NCBI GenBank assembly: GCA_965153455.1
Contig: OZ234493.1
Span: forward strand, 2,418,001-2,482,000
DNA length: 64,000 bases
Reading direction: 5' to 3'
Origin: Sphagnum compactum
Lineage: Eukaryota; Bryophyta; Sphagnopsida; Sphagnales
Each line of letters opens with the position of its first letter. Positions within the stretch are counted from its first letter, which is position 1. Below, one piece after another: positions 1-13,500 of this stretch. The translations under genes and the position numbers were made by a program. Below the pieces are notes generated by a model. It worked only from the letters and a program-made list of their open reading frames with translations. It made no database searches and was not told the DNA's origin.

Positions 1-2540
1 TTATGTCAATGGAACTAAAGGCAAAACAACATCACCATTCTTTCAATCCAAAGGCCCCTACACAAGGGAGGACCATAGTTGATTCAAAATTGAGTGATTT
101 GCAAAAGTGCAAAGGCATAGTATTGAATAACCCCAAGGGCGATTTGTGATGTGAGTCAATGGTGGGAGCAACCTTGTGATGTCAATCAACAATGCAAAAC
201 ATTGGTTACATTTTTGAATAGGCCTTAATGAAACACATTACCACTTAATGAAATAACATTTCACCCTTTTAAGTTCAATACATTCCTAGGTGGAACAAGT
301 TGAACTATTTATGTACCCACCTACATAGCTATTCCACTTACCCACTTACTTAGGTATCTAACTAGGTAGTGTGAGGTGGAAGTATGAAGGTTTCCAGGAT
401 AACTTACCAAAGTGGCATGTTGGTAAAATTAGTTTTGGTTCATCCACAATGGAGGCATAACCAATGTTGGGCGGTTTTCACATTTTTGTGAGAACTAGTG
501 GTTTTGGTTTTTTAATAAAGCTATAATAACTAGCCTACTTTTTTACACGTTTTTTAAAAAATAGTTTTATGAGAATCATTTGGGGCATCAATAAAATTAT
601 TTAAAGATTTTTAGCCCGTTTTAAAGTTATTAGTTTTCACAAATGTAAGACCAATCAATTATTTTCAATGGCTCTCACAACTAGTTATTGAATTTATTAT
701 ACTCAAACATTGAAATGTGCAATGTGGATTTAAGAACGTGCATTCAAGAGATTATCCAATTTAGCACTTTGTTTCATATTATTTGCCCAAAAATGTGGGC
801 ATGTATTATGTAGAGGTGAGCTAAAGGGAAGCCCTTCTCACATTATTGTGTTGGTACCAACGCATTCAAGGAACATTAAAAACAATGTTAATCAGTGTGA
901 TTCATTGAAATAAAAAAATTGAGCTTTGAGATGCACCCACATTTTGATACACTTAAAAACCAATAATATAAAAAGATTGCATACTACCTATCCCTAGAGT
1001 AGGTAGCCCTTTAATTCAAAACCTCAAAAATTGAAAATTGCCTTTGGGTTTAATACCTTGGCTGATTATCATTTTTTCATTTTTTATTTATAGGATCATT
1101 ATCAAGTTAAAATGAGAATTGAGGGGATGGGTTTCAATGTTTTTCACCAATGATGGTACTTGTTGAGTTTTTTGCAAGATACTAGCTAATACTTGACCCA
1201 AATTTGAAGCATTGTCTCATACTTGCCCAACATTAGTCATAACAATTTCCAATGGATTATGCATTGGTGGGTGCCGGGTCACATGCATAATCCGCCATGC
1301 TCCACCTAGTATAATAGGTGGAATGGGCATGTTCCATAATACAAAATTTTGATGCAACCACATATCATTTCCACTCACAATATATGAATTTTTAAAGGGG
1401 TCAATTATGTTTTCATTTATTTAATAATGGATTTACATATTGAATCATTGGCATCACAATTATTATAATTTGTAAGCCAAATTATTCGCATATTCACAAT
1501 TTTGATTTTATGTGTACATTTGTGACCAAATACATTCCACACATACATACCTTAATAACCAAAAAGGAAAGGGCTTGAAATTTAACACAATAAACAAAAA
1601 TCATGTGGGCAACATCATCACACTTAAACAACATATTGTCTGAGCAAAGTACATTTTATTGCTTACAAAGGAACCCAACAACACCACCATCAACCATAAA
1701 AAGAAAACTATTGTTATGCCCGCAATAGCCTACAAACACACAAACTTTTCCCATGGAGATGGATTAGACTTTCCATTATCCACCTCTCCAATCTTCTTCT
1801 CTAAGTATCATCTCAATTTTGCCAAGCTCCTTGTAACTTCATCTCTCAAAACATTTTTTTTTTTGCGTGGAGTCTTTGTAAACATTCCTCTATTTCCAAA
1901 CCCACAACCCAGAAATTGTTGGTCATTTTCAAATTTGCACCAAACTTTCAAGTTCCCTCCTCATATACAAAATTGCCAAACAACAACATCCCCATTCCCC
2001 AACAAACAAATTTGATTCATGAGTTTGCAAATACACAAATTAGCACACACCAACATAGTGGCAACAACATCCCCAAGCCCCATTATCTCACTTTATGTTT
2101 TCTTGACAATAATTGGGAGTTGATTTCCATGGACTTAGACTCAAGCATAATCCCCATCCCTCATGCCACTATTAAGGAAAACAACTATATTTTTGCATGC
2201 ATAGTCATGCATCATGCACAACGGGAAAAAATTTATAGACCATTAGCTTCAGATGTTCCACACCAAAAGGATAACAAACTTATCTCTACACACTCGCACA
2301 CAAATTTGTTCCAATTTTTCTTGTCGCCTCATACTTTGTGCCATTTATTTTCTTCCATCCACCTTTATCTCCATCACTATCTTCTCAATGCCAACATCAT
2401 CATGAGATTTCTAGCCACACACAACACCAACCATAATTTTTTTTAAAAATTACAACTATGCATGTAGCATCCTTAAAGAAACTCACACAGTATAAGACCA
2501 CCATCACCAAAGTTACAAAAACTCCAAAAGTCACTATCAC
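1..2540. other. AT-rich intergenic DNA, no gene recognised
   Basis: I see no gene here. Two overlapping open frames near 1659-2446 (118 and 176 codons) are rich in His, Asn, Phe and Thr, as expected from translated AT-rich DNA. They have no recognisable domain and no convincing splice context. A short inverted repeat (TCCACCTA / TAGGTGGA) lies near 1300. I found no RNA gene or clear transposon terminus. Confidence 0.6.
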
Positions 2541-5231
2541 CAGTAGACTTTGCTGAAACCCGAAAACCCTAAAGTGTTCAGCAATCGGCTAGACTCTTCT
2601 TAAGTCCACAACCCATCCTAAAAATAATGTTTCCAATTCCAAGGGTAGGTTAAATCACACCTTGTACACTGGCCTCCACCACTGTCTATCACATCCAACA
2701 TAGAGTGTTAATCGTTTCTGCAGCAACACCCATAAACAAGAAAAATTAGACAGTACAGATGGGCCTTCTTGAAACCATTGTAACCAGTTGTGCAATTTGC
2801 ACACTATTTCTACTTCTTTCATCCACTGTCCAGGCCCTTTTAATGCTGCCAGTGGACCTGCTCCAACTAAGCACAAAGCAATTTGAAAAGCTGACAAGCT
2901 AGCACAATACATTCTTGTGGAAAAGCATGATTTGGATTTATTTGTTGTTCCAAGTGACTGAACCTCTGCCTCTAAAATTCCACTTTTGGGATGATTTCAT
3001 TTTGTACACACTGATGAAAACATTTTACTAACAAAAAGCATTTGTATACTTCCCACTAGACTATTAGATGTAGCATCCTCAAAATCATATGTGAAAATTG
3101 CCACCATAACCCCAGCCCCCAAAAAAACAAACCTGCTGCAAAGCTAATATAACTGATAACAGATCCACATGCAATTTCATTTGTTCTGACATTTTGTTCA
3201 AGTACAATGACATTGCTAACTCAAACATGGAATCAAAGTGGTAAAACTTCATCACAGTAAGAGTAGTCACAGTTTGTACAAGCTGTTACATACAACTTCA
3301 CAGCTCTTAACCTATGCTCTCCGCTCTACAACTTGACAAAAGATGCACATGAACAAGATTGACAGGAAGCGTGTCCTCTTTTCTAATATCAAACTGTCCT
3401 TACTCACTGCATTGATACTGAAATAGGCTCAATCTAAATGGTTATTAGGCCATCAAACTCTACCATGAGGTAATACTGTACATAAAGGGTCTCCATGGCC
3501 ATTTCTGCCACTTTGCCCGTCTACCTGGATGGCTGAACTGGCAGCTGGGCAGAATCCACCTTCCTGCTGATTCTTCTGTTCCCCTCCCATTCCCCTCGCA
3601 TTCACTTCTGCCCTTTATTGTAGGGAGCAGGTAGAGCCTTGCAGAATTTACCAGGCCCCACCTGTCCTCTAGTCCATTATTGTTCACGTTCTCTGCATAA
3701 GCAACCATGCATTGTGCATCTACTTGACACACCCACAAACCCAGATTGAACACAGCAAAGAATGCTGCTCAATTCAGGAATAGCAGTAGAAGAGCAGGAA
3801 GACAAAAGAGTGATAGATACTGTCTTTCAGGTGGCGTAGTATCCATAAATGTTCCTATCACATATCATGAAGGAAAGAACCCAAATCACAGCCATTAGGA
3901 ATGTCAGATAACAAGACACAAATATGGGTGGTAAGATCACAAATATCTGCCTCCTAGGAAGAAAGCCACACTAGAACTTTTTCTGGTCTCCAATAAATAC
4001 GTGCATGTTGGCACATAGTTTGTTTGATTCTGCTACACATTTGCTTGTCTCAATGCTGAAAAATATGATCTGCAGCCTCAGATCTGTCTAATTTCAATGG
4101 AACAGACTCATCCAAACAATAGGAGAGATTCGTACCCACATACAACAGTGAAAAGCAAAGACTAGGCAGGGAATGATTGGATGCTCCAGCTGACTAACGT
4201 ATTCTAAGACAACTAACCTAAAAGCCCAGCAAGCCATACACGTTTCCATCTACAAATTGGTGTCATTGGAACAAATGATAGAAACAGAAAAGAATCAGCT
4301 GCAGGATAAGCATCCAATTATCTAAAAACCTATGAGATCTTGCAAAAAAGACCACTGAATGATTTGTTTCTACTAATCAACCCCAACCTGCAACCGCATT
4401 AGGTTTACAACCTCTCGTGTGATCCACACCTCAGAGAATAATTATAAAGTTGAATTTGCCTCCCCTCTTTTCAGACTAGGCAGCAACTCCTGGAAAAACA
4501 CAAGAGAAACAAGTGTTAGTAACTTCAACCTATGTTCATGGGTGTAATTATAACAATCACAACTCAATTCATCAGAGTGTATCTGTCTCTTTGACACCTA
4601 GCAAAGTACTCAGGTGAGCAATGACCACAAAAGTTCTCTGCCTGATTCACAACCCATGCCATTATTAATATGGATGACAGCACTGAAGGAACAGAAAAAG
4701 AAAATCTTGATCATTATTACACAATGTTAGCAGCCATTCCAGTATATCTCTTCATTAGATTCTGTACTGACAAACAATATAGCCTTTTGGTTTCTACATT
4801 GCAACTTATGATTGACCATCACTAGTGTGATAAAGAATAAATATAAACGTATCACCAACCTGGACAAAACAACTGACACAGACTTACTACAACAAATGCA
4901 TAGACTATGCCAAGCCTCTAAATAGTCAAGTTCTACATGCTTCTCACACAAAAATCACCAACAAACACATGAAGGATGAATGTGAGATCCATCCAGGACT
5001 GCACAGAATAACAAGACAATCACACGAAACTAGAGTCTATCGCATTTGACTTATTTCTCCCCCTATATTGACCGACTGCAGACCTATTCATTGTTGGAAA
5101 AAAAGCTGTATACCACCAACAACTTCATAGCACCTCCAGAATTGAATAAGCTTCAGTTTACTAGGATGCTATCCAGCACGACAGACTGACCTTCTACTCA
5201 AACCTCTGTGTCGACAACTACAACAAACTTG
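2541..5231 (-). other. 3' flank, possibly extended 3' UTR and 3'-UTR intron of the hnRNP gene
   Basis: This stretch looks less repetitive than the flanking intergenic DNA. Minus-strand open frames at 2655-2912, 3085-3270, 3460-3753 and 4727-4951 match no family I know. A strong minus-strand acceptor (TGTTTTTCCAG followed by GAGTTGCTGCC) sits at about 4492/4493. Plant hnRNP A/B genes often carry introns in the 3' UTR, so part of the region may be transcribed as 3' UTR of the gene starting at 7067. That is inference; nothing here shows a protein. Confidence 0.35.
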
Positions 5232-5237
5232 TTTATT
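5232..5237 (-). terminator. Candidate poly(A) signal AATAAA of the hnRNP gene
   Basis: The minus strand reads AATAAA here, about 64 nt after the TAG stop at 5301-5303. It could direct cleavage of a short 3' UTR form. The acceptor-like signal at about 4492 suggests longer spliced forms may exist as well. Confidence 0.4.
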
Positions 5238-5300
5238 AAGCAGAGAACCTTATTAACAAATGGTGCCCCTAAAAGCCTGACACGTGAACACATGCAGTCA

Positions 5301-7067
5301 CTAGCCAGTTCGGTCACCGTCAGCAGGGTAAGGCCTGAAACGTGCATCAGAACCTCGCTGTGTCTGTCTGCCTGCTACACCATAGCCCCCGCCGTAGCCT
5401 GCACTCCCAGCGCCTGCACCTTCTGCAACCCCAGCTCCTGCCCCCATGCCATAACCCCCACTTGCTGCACCCCCTGATCCAGATGAGCCTGTGTTATAGG
5501 CATCAGCTCCTGCAGATCTCCATGTGTTGTCTGCATATCCCGAGGAGTACATGTCCCCATAACCCCCACCATAGCTCCCACTACCAGTACCTCCTGCAGC
5601 AGTTCCATACCCACTGGATCCAGTCCCATAGCCGCTTCCTCGACCTCCATAGCCTGCAGCAGATCCATAACCACTTTCACTGCTGCCATAACCGTAGCCA
5701 GAACTGCCATAGCCTGCACTGCTTCCAGTGGCTTGACCTGCTCCAGCCCCACCTGAACCCCATGCTGCATTCCCATAGCCAGCCATACTGCCACCACTGC
5801 TGCCTCCATAGCCTCCTGAGCTACCTCCTGTGCCATATCCCCCTCCTCCACTTCCCCATGGGCTACGCCCACCCACAGGGCCACTTCCATAACCTCCGCT
5901 CCCAGCCCCTGCAGTGCCATATCCGCCACCACCACCATACCCACCCCCTACTGGAGTGTTTCCATATCCTGCACCGCCATAGCCACCTCCTCCTGCACTC
6001 CCGTAACCCATGCTCCCACCATATCCACTCCCGCCATAACCTCCATTCATTCCTCCACCATACCCTGCAGCACTGCCATAACCAGCAGCTGCTCCATATC
6101 CTGCTGCGCCATAGCCTGCATAACCTCCCCTACCCACGGGAGAGGGGCCATAGCGGCTGTCAGCCCGACCACCATAGCCAGCTCCAACAGGACTTGTGTT
6201 GTAAGCTTGGCCAAAGCCAGATCCATAGTTAGTGCCTCGGCCTCCACTGAAGCCACCGCTGTTGTTGCGCCCGGCAGCAACAGAAAGCTCCTTTGGAACA
6301 GCCCTTTTGACCTCCACCATCTTCTCGTTGAGCTCATGGAACGGTTTCAGCAGAACATTGTCCACTGCATCCTCAGAATCAAAAGTGATGAAGCCAAACC
6401 CACGAGGCCTTTGAGTATTGTGGTCATACATTACAACCACATCTGTAATAGTACCAAACTGCGCGAAATAGTTTCTGAAGTCATCTTCAGTAACAGTGGA
6501 AGCTAAACCTCCCACAAATATCTTCTTTGTCCTAGTGTGAGATGCTGCTGGCCCTTGGCCCCCGCTGCTGCTCCTAGGCACATTCTGCTGCTGCTCATCC
6601 CTGGGCACAGCTTTTTTCGCTTCCACCTAAATATACCAATTAAGAGAAAGACAGACTTAAACTAGTTATTACTCCCAGTACATACCCTGCATTGCACCAC
6701 ATCCACACGCACGCAACATCCCACGATCCATCCCCTCACAGCAGCAGACACGACAACCTTTCCCTATAACCCTTATTAGACATCACATTCAACCCCACTC
6801 GCATTCCAGCCCTAAAAATCTCCGCCTTAAGTAACTGAGGCTTACCGTTCTGCCATCGATGGTGTGCTTCTCGTTTACCACTCGATCAGCCACAGCCGGA
6901 TCCGCAAAAATGACAAATCCAAAACCTCGCGCCCGTCCGGTCGCTCTGTCCTTCATGATCACCGTTTCCGTCACTTCCCCGTAAGCTTTGAAGTAGTCCC
7001 GCAGTTTCTCCTCCGTCGTCTCCCACGATATTCCGCCTATGAACAGCTTCCCCTGATCGGAATCCAT
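5301..7067 (-). CDS. hnRNP A/B-like RNA-binding protein: two RRMs and a Gly/Tyr-rich tail (515 aa, 2 coding exons)
   Basis: Exon 1 is 7067-6846 (74 codons) and exon 2 is 6626-5301. The intron 6845-6627 has GTAAG/TTTAG borders and phase 0, and rebuilds a junction reading DGRT-VEAKKAVPRDE, typical of plant hnRNP A/B proteins. RRM1 spans about residues 6-75 (RNP2 KLFIGG at 7-12, RNP1 RGFGFVIF at 47-54). RRM2 spans about 109-186 (RNP2 KIFVGG at 109-114, RNP1 RGFGFITF at 149-156). From about residue 195 the tail is Gly-rich with many GGYG, SGYG and AAGYG units, a low-complexity region of the kind that drives RNP assembly. The C-terminus (RFRPYPADGDR) also fits the family. Known family members bind nuclear pre-mRNA or mRNA and act in splicing, stability or stress responses; the specific role here is inferred. 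The GC-rich tail creates long false open frames in other frames and on the opposite strand. Confidence 0.93.
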
Positions 7068-7183
7068 TCCCCCCTATCTCTGCTGGATCTAAAACCACCA
7101 CTGCGTGCAAAACAAAGAGCAAAACCCCAAGTTCTTCTAACGGAACCAAAGACACAAATCCCTCCGGATGATTCTTCAACCAT
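7037..7183 (-). promoter_or_regulatory. Overlapping upstream ORF in the hnRNP leader (48 codons)
   Basis: On the minus strand an ATG at 7183 lies 116 nt upstream of the main ATG (7067) and out of frame with it. It stays open for 48 codons and stops with TAG at 7039-7037, inside the first coding exon. If the leader is unspliced here, initiation at this AUG would compete with the main start. This is visible in the sequence; a regulatory effect is inferred. Confidence 0.5.
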
Positions 7184-7500
7184 AAAATCAAAAAACGAAC
7201 TAAAAAAACAAAACAAAAAAACAAAAAAAAGAGAGAACCGAACTCAAAAGATGCAAGTCCTCTTCTGCTCCTCCTCCTCCTCCTCCTCGCCGGAAGGACA
7301 AAAACCCTCCCGTAGATCGATCGCCCGGGAGGACAGAACAGAACAGAACAGAACAACACACACTCCGTGAGAGAGAGAGAGAGACGAAGTGCGCGAAAAG
7401 GAACAAAACAGCGAAGCGAACAAACCCACCCGCAAACAAACAAAATTAAAAATGCGTTACTGACTTACACCCCCTTGTTCCCGCATCCACGGCTGCAGTA
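7184..7500 (-). promoter_or_regulatory. Leader/promoter-proximal region of the hnRNP gene with simple repeats
   Basis: The region contains several short repeats: a CTC-type triplet run (7267-7288), a CAGAA pentamer run (about 7333-7355) and a GA run (7369-7384). On the transcribed minus strand these give CT- and TTCTG-rich sequence, common in plant 5' UTRs. The transcription start probably lies within or just above this block. I could not fix it, and no clear TATA box with correct spacing is visible. Confidence 0.4.
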
Positions 7501-10500
7501 GATTAGAAACGAAGATGGACGGCACAGATCGTGTCCCATCCCCCCCCCCCCCCACCACCGGCACCGGGGGTGAACTCACTATTTCTATTATTGCTTGGGC
7601 TTCGCGCTGTTTCATAGTAACAGTGCCGATCAATTATATTATATTATATTATTATTATTATTATTTAAGCGCAATTATTCCAAAAGTAAGGGATCACATA
7701 AAAATATAATATAATATTTATTTATTTAAAATTTCACACGATAAGGTTGAGTGTACACAATGAGACACGTAGTTATTATATTTATTTAGGTAACTACATT
7801 TTTTTAAAAAAATATTTTCAAAGCATTTTTGTTCAAAATTCCCAACTTATGAATTTTGGATGAAACTCATTAGCCTATCACTCAACTTCCCATGTGTGTT
7901 GCTTCTTCACAAAAGGGTTAAGTAGGCTTAAATTATAAATGTATCATGATTTAAAAAAATAAAATGACCTATGTATGTTTGTTAGTTAGTTATTAACCTA
8001 AAAATTAGGAACTTTTTCCGTTACTCATTGGAAGAATCATGAAATGAAAAAAACATTTTGAAAACGGAACATTGATTTAATGGCTTTTTTATGAGTTGTT
8101 TTATCTTTGTGTTTTCATTTTTAAGATTTATTTTTTGAATTTGTTAATGTTAAACATCAACTTAGCACACATTTAATTTAATGTTGTGTGCCACTTAACA
8201 TTTCACCTAAATTTTGATATTAATTAACATCCTTGATTTAAATAGAAAAAACATTTGTCTTTCTTAACATCAAGTTAACATTAGGTTAGGTGTGATCATT
8301 GTAGACTTAGAGAGTTAATTGTCAATATGGCATTTTCACATTTGTGAGGTTATGTGCTTTGAAGAGTCCTTGGTTTGTATAGGTGACATAGATTCCAAGA
8401 CATAGACTAAAGATGGAGATCACTTGTGTACTAACATATTGGGTGCTACATGTGATTAGATTAAACATAGACGTTATTGGTTTTTTTTTGTTTTTGCCAA
8501 GTTTTTGCATCCTAGCAACCAAAAAAAAAAAGAAAAAATTAATGTGATAAATACAAAGGTTTTAAAAATAAAAATGGCTCAAAATAATCACATTATGATA
8601 ATTTTTTGAACTTGCAAGAATTACATAATAAGTCTTATTGTGTCACCAAAATATAACATGATTACTAGACAATTCTACTTTCCTTTCTAACATGTAACCA
8701 AATTTGGCTAAGTCCTATTGCCAGAACACCTACCTCACAAAATTGAAAAACAAATAAAATCCATCAATTGACACAAGCTAGTAATTAAGGCTAGTAATTT
8801 CATTTACTTGTGTCTTAACCTTATATCCTTAACTTTATGTACATTCAAAAAACTAAAGCCTTAATTGGTGGTGTTAAACAATTATGTTTTTATTTGTCCA
8901 GCAACAAGTCAAGCATGTTAGAGTCATTGCATATTGTGGGTTTCCTTATCAAGATGACATCTTTTGATGTTTAAAAGTTAAACAATATTGTGAAAAAAAA
9001 CGCTAACATCATGTCGTTAGAGCAAATATGATTACATAACCAAGTTTGAGAAATGGAAATTCCATGGCTTAGAGTTGTCCTTCACTTCATCTATAACACA
9101 TTGCATTCCAAAGTGAAATAAGGCAACTCATTGATTTATTCTTGACAAATTAAAAAAGTTGATGATCAAATGTACTAAAACAAAACCCACAAGAAAATAT
9201 GAAACTACCAAATTTCAAATGATCATGTGTTAACATGTGATCCACTTTATAGGAATTGTGGCTTGAACAATGAAAATACTAAAAGGAAATCGATATATTA
9301 AAATACAGGTAATTTAAAAAGAAGTAAAACCTTTGGGTCAATGGATAGTAGATGCCAATATACATGGGGTAGATCACACAAATCAAGATTATTAGGCTTG
9401 TGTGGCATTGTCCAACATCACTTGCACAACCTACAAACACCACACCAATACTAATAACACATATATGTGTACACATCCATTTGATGGAGTACAACTATTA
9501 TGTTCATGAACATTGTATAGATGGTGAAATACATCATGCATCATATGCTTTTTGATGAAAAGTTGACATTAGTTGTCGATAGTTGCAATTGAACTTGTGC
9601 AAGCCCCTTTGGAAAAGTCTCAATAAACTTTATAGAAGTTCAAAATTATTATCAATACACGTGCCGTACTCCTTGGAAATCCATTTCATTGATGAATTAA
9701 TTACATTGAAATCACTTGATTCATAATTATTGTTATGAACAGCATAGATTTAACCTCTAGTGTAACTTTGAAGTTGTAAGACACAAATGGCAGCATTCTT
9801 AAATCATGCAAAATTTAATAAGGTTGAGAAAATGCAACAAAGAGTACCTTAGCTTCCAGCTCATTAAACACATGTCTAAGCCTTCACCAAAACTTACAAT
9901 AATTGAATCATACGTGATGTAACCAAGAGAATTTCAACTAAGCAAAAATTTTCTAATGTTCTAACATGGATGGAAATGACAACATTTGAAATGGTCAAAA
10001 TAGGGGGGTTATTCACATAAATGTTTGGGTGTTTTGGAAAATGTTTTCAATAACAACAATCATTTCCTACACAACATAATTGACCTTGAATTTGATCAAA
10101 TCTAAAAATACATTAATGTAATGATTAAAAACTTGTTCTAGTTTGATGGCACACCCCCCTATTGCATGCAATGCCTTCCACACAAAATCCACATCCACTT
10201 CTATTGCATATTCCTTGAATTCTGTACAAAATTAATCCATGTGTAAGAGGAATCAACATTTCCATAATTGGTAAGGATTTTTCAATCATTGGGATTTAAA
10301 AGAACCTAGAAAGAAATATGAAACAATAAAAATATATTTGATACTTAAGATCTACCAATGATACGAAAACAAATAACTACAAGCATGAAAATGCAAACCT
10401 CAAACTAGAAGAAATGAAAAAACCAAACCGCATGAAAATAAAATTGAAAATGGTTTGAACAATAGCAACAATCAAATCCATGCTCGTGGACTTTTATTAA

Positions 10501-13500
10501 TACAGTTTGACCCCCATTAAATAATACTCCCAAAATTGATAACCTCTTTAATTTGATAAAAAAATTGTCTATGGATGTTGTTCCTATTATCATGAATAAA
10601 TATCATTTGAGTTTTAATATCTAATAATTTTCTTTTATTTTTTTGGATAAATATAAACATTTGTGATGAACCAATCATGCAAAGAAATTTATTTTATATG
10701 TTGATCCCAAAAATTATGTTGAAGTTCTCAGCGCACCTTATGTGCATCCCGTTGTGATGGTGGCATGGACAAATCTAACAATGGTTCAACTAAGGAAATG
10801 GCCTTTGACTTTTCAACTATGGTGGTTGTGGTATGACTAAATTATTGGTACAATTAATTAAGATTCATAACTTTCTAATGCGCATTGCTAGCCAACACAA
10901 GAATACCACATAATTTTATCACACATTAATGTCTTTTTTGTTCAAAATCTTAACTCCAAAACATTAACCTCTCTTATTTGATAAATATCACTTATCAGAG
11001 GACCTCGGTTTCATAACATCCCTCACTAATTGATATTATTTTGGTCCACAAACCTTATCATTTAATGGAGGTTAGATTGTAGCATCGTGTATGGTGTTAA
11101 CCACATATCATGACATCTCCCCATATGTAACAGGAACTTAGCTTTGTCTACACGAAATGTCTATTAATGTGCTAATGTGTAAAGGACAAACGTATTATTA
11201 ATATTGGGAAACATGGTCAATGTTGTAGTTTGAAATAAGTTTGATCATTATCTCTATTGAGTTTTTCCATCTTCACGTAGATGGGATTGATGTACTTATA
11301 GGAAAATACTTATGTCAAGGGTATTTAGTGTGCTTGTTGTGAATGGATCAAAAAACACAAAAAGAAAAAAAGGATAGCCATTGCATACCTTCCCAAGCTA
11401 TACTAGTAAGTGCAAATATGACATTTGTGAGCAAGAAAAGAATGGAGAAAGATAATGGGAAATGGTTAGAAACATTGAAGCATTTATGGGTTGATACATA
11501 TATTTTAAAACTTCAAAACATCTTTCACATAAAGTGCCCATCTAAACTAATCGTATCATGATAGGATGGTTTAATTTCATGGACAACAATCCCAAATCAT
11601 TGCTACACAATGAGATTGATGTTGCAAAGCGCCACGTATTGGATTTCAAGTTTTGTTGATAACATGGTAATGAGAGGAGGTGCCAACTAATTCTTAAATA
11701 GATTACAACATTAGTGCTTGTGATTAATTCCATTTGTTGCAAAATTATTTATAACTTGATAAGAAATTTGAGAAAAGACATTAATACATTGTCCATATGA
11801 ATTCCTTATGTTAATTCATATTGACTTTGCATTAAACACATAATTTTCATACTTCATAAAAAAAATTGTTATTTACTAAGAACTTAAGCATAAGAAATGA
11901 GCATGTGAGCCCCATGGCTAAATAGAAAATATGGATGAAAATCATATGAAAAAGATTGAATGAAAATGGTATTATGGATGAAAATGGATGGAGTGTGAAT
12001 TTTTTTAAAAATGATTAAACTCCTATGAAAGGTGGATGAATGAAAATTTTGGATTATTTAATATTTTTAAGGTACACAACCATGCACGTGGGTGCATGCA
12101 CCTCAATTTTTCCAAAAATAGGGTGCATAAGTATAAGGCCCATAGGTGACTATGACATGGCACACATGATTACATGGAACAACCTCCAAAGAAATGGTTC
12201 ATGGACTTTGTTTTAATTTGCTTTTATAAGGTGTAAATTCATCTCTTGGAGCACATAATAGGTGGTAGTTTCTTTCATTAACATTCCACTATCTGGAAAA
12301 GCTTGGATGCGCAAACTATAAAAATCATGGTTTATTTCATAATTTTCAATTCACTTAAACATACTCACTTTCACCATATTGCACTTGATTTTCTCAAATT
12401 TTCAACCCTTGACCTCATATGTGCAATTTTTCTTTTCCCTCCCATCATTTTTTGAAAGATGGCAAGCCAATGAAGTATAGGTGAGAAGTGCACAAGTGAG
12501 TTGAGTAAAGATTAAGATGAGGAAACATTAAAAACATGTGAAAGTTATAGTCAAGTTTGAGTAAATCAAACATTCAGAATTTTCTTCAACACATGAACAT
12601 GATATCTTTCAATTCTAACAATCTAGAATAAACCATTGACATTTTCAATATAAAAGGTAAAGAAAAGATTCAATAAATATTTCATTAGTTTTGAAATGCT
12701 AGGGAAGGGAAACCATGATGCCATACTCTAGAGTGTTTGGTTCATGGGTTGTGTTGTGACTAATCTCTTTGGGTTGCCAAGCTTAATGTGTTCATAGTGC
12801 ATCCATTCACTTGGTAATTCTCATTGCCAAAACATAAGGAATTGTATTGAATAAATTGTACTTTGGATCACCCAAAAAATTGAATTGTAGTTTCACAAAT
12901 CAATTTCTTTTCCTTCACATTCCTTCACAAGAATTGATTTTCCCGATCCATAAAAAAAATTACTAAATATTCTCAAGCACCGTGAAATTTGAATTATAAC
13001 TCCTTTTAGGTAATAGAATGATCAAAGTGTATTTAAAAAGAAAATAGAGTAGGGGTAGAATCATGATAAAAGAGCCACTTGACATGTAACCATAAGTTTT
13101 AACAATTAGTTGGGTGTTTTTTCATCACATTTCATAAATGTTTTATGTTTTCCGAGTGGAATATTCAAGTCTTATAATTTGTTAACAAGTTTCAAAATGT
13201 TGAATGATTTATTAAAATTAAGATATAAAAACCTAAAATATTTTACCATTGTAGAACCAAGCTTTTATGTGCTTAATGTGTGTTTATTGGGCAAGGGTTA
13301 TTGCAATTTGATTCAATTTCAAATGCTTTAATTTATTGTTGATTGCAAAAATGAATTATTTCACATTCCTATTAAAGGTTATTTGATAAATCATATATTT
13401 GAACTAAATATGGTTGTTTTATAATTTACGTATCTTGAAATGTGTTATATTATTATGGAGGTTCTTCAAACTTGGTGTAAATTCAATTAAATTTTTTCCA

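Noticed and set aside
1659-2446. Two overlapping open frames of 118 and 176 codons
   Set aside because: His/Asn/Phe-rich composition, no domain, no coherent splice partners; typical chance frames in AT-rich DNA.
5342-6232. 296-codon open frame on the plus strand (and a 189-codon frame on the minus strand) across the hnRNP tail
   Set aside because: These are shadow frames of the Gly/Tyr-rich repeat (GGN codons read in other frames give His/Leu/Pro or Met/Val/Ala). The two-RRM frame explains the region.
6886-7443. 185-codon minus-strand frame over the hnRNP leader
   Set aside because: It reads CT-rich leader in a different frame from the RRM1 exon and is low-complexity Leu/Ser/Arg sequence.
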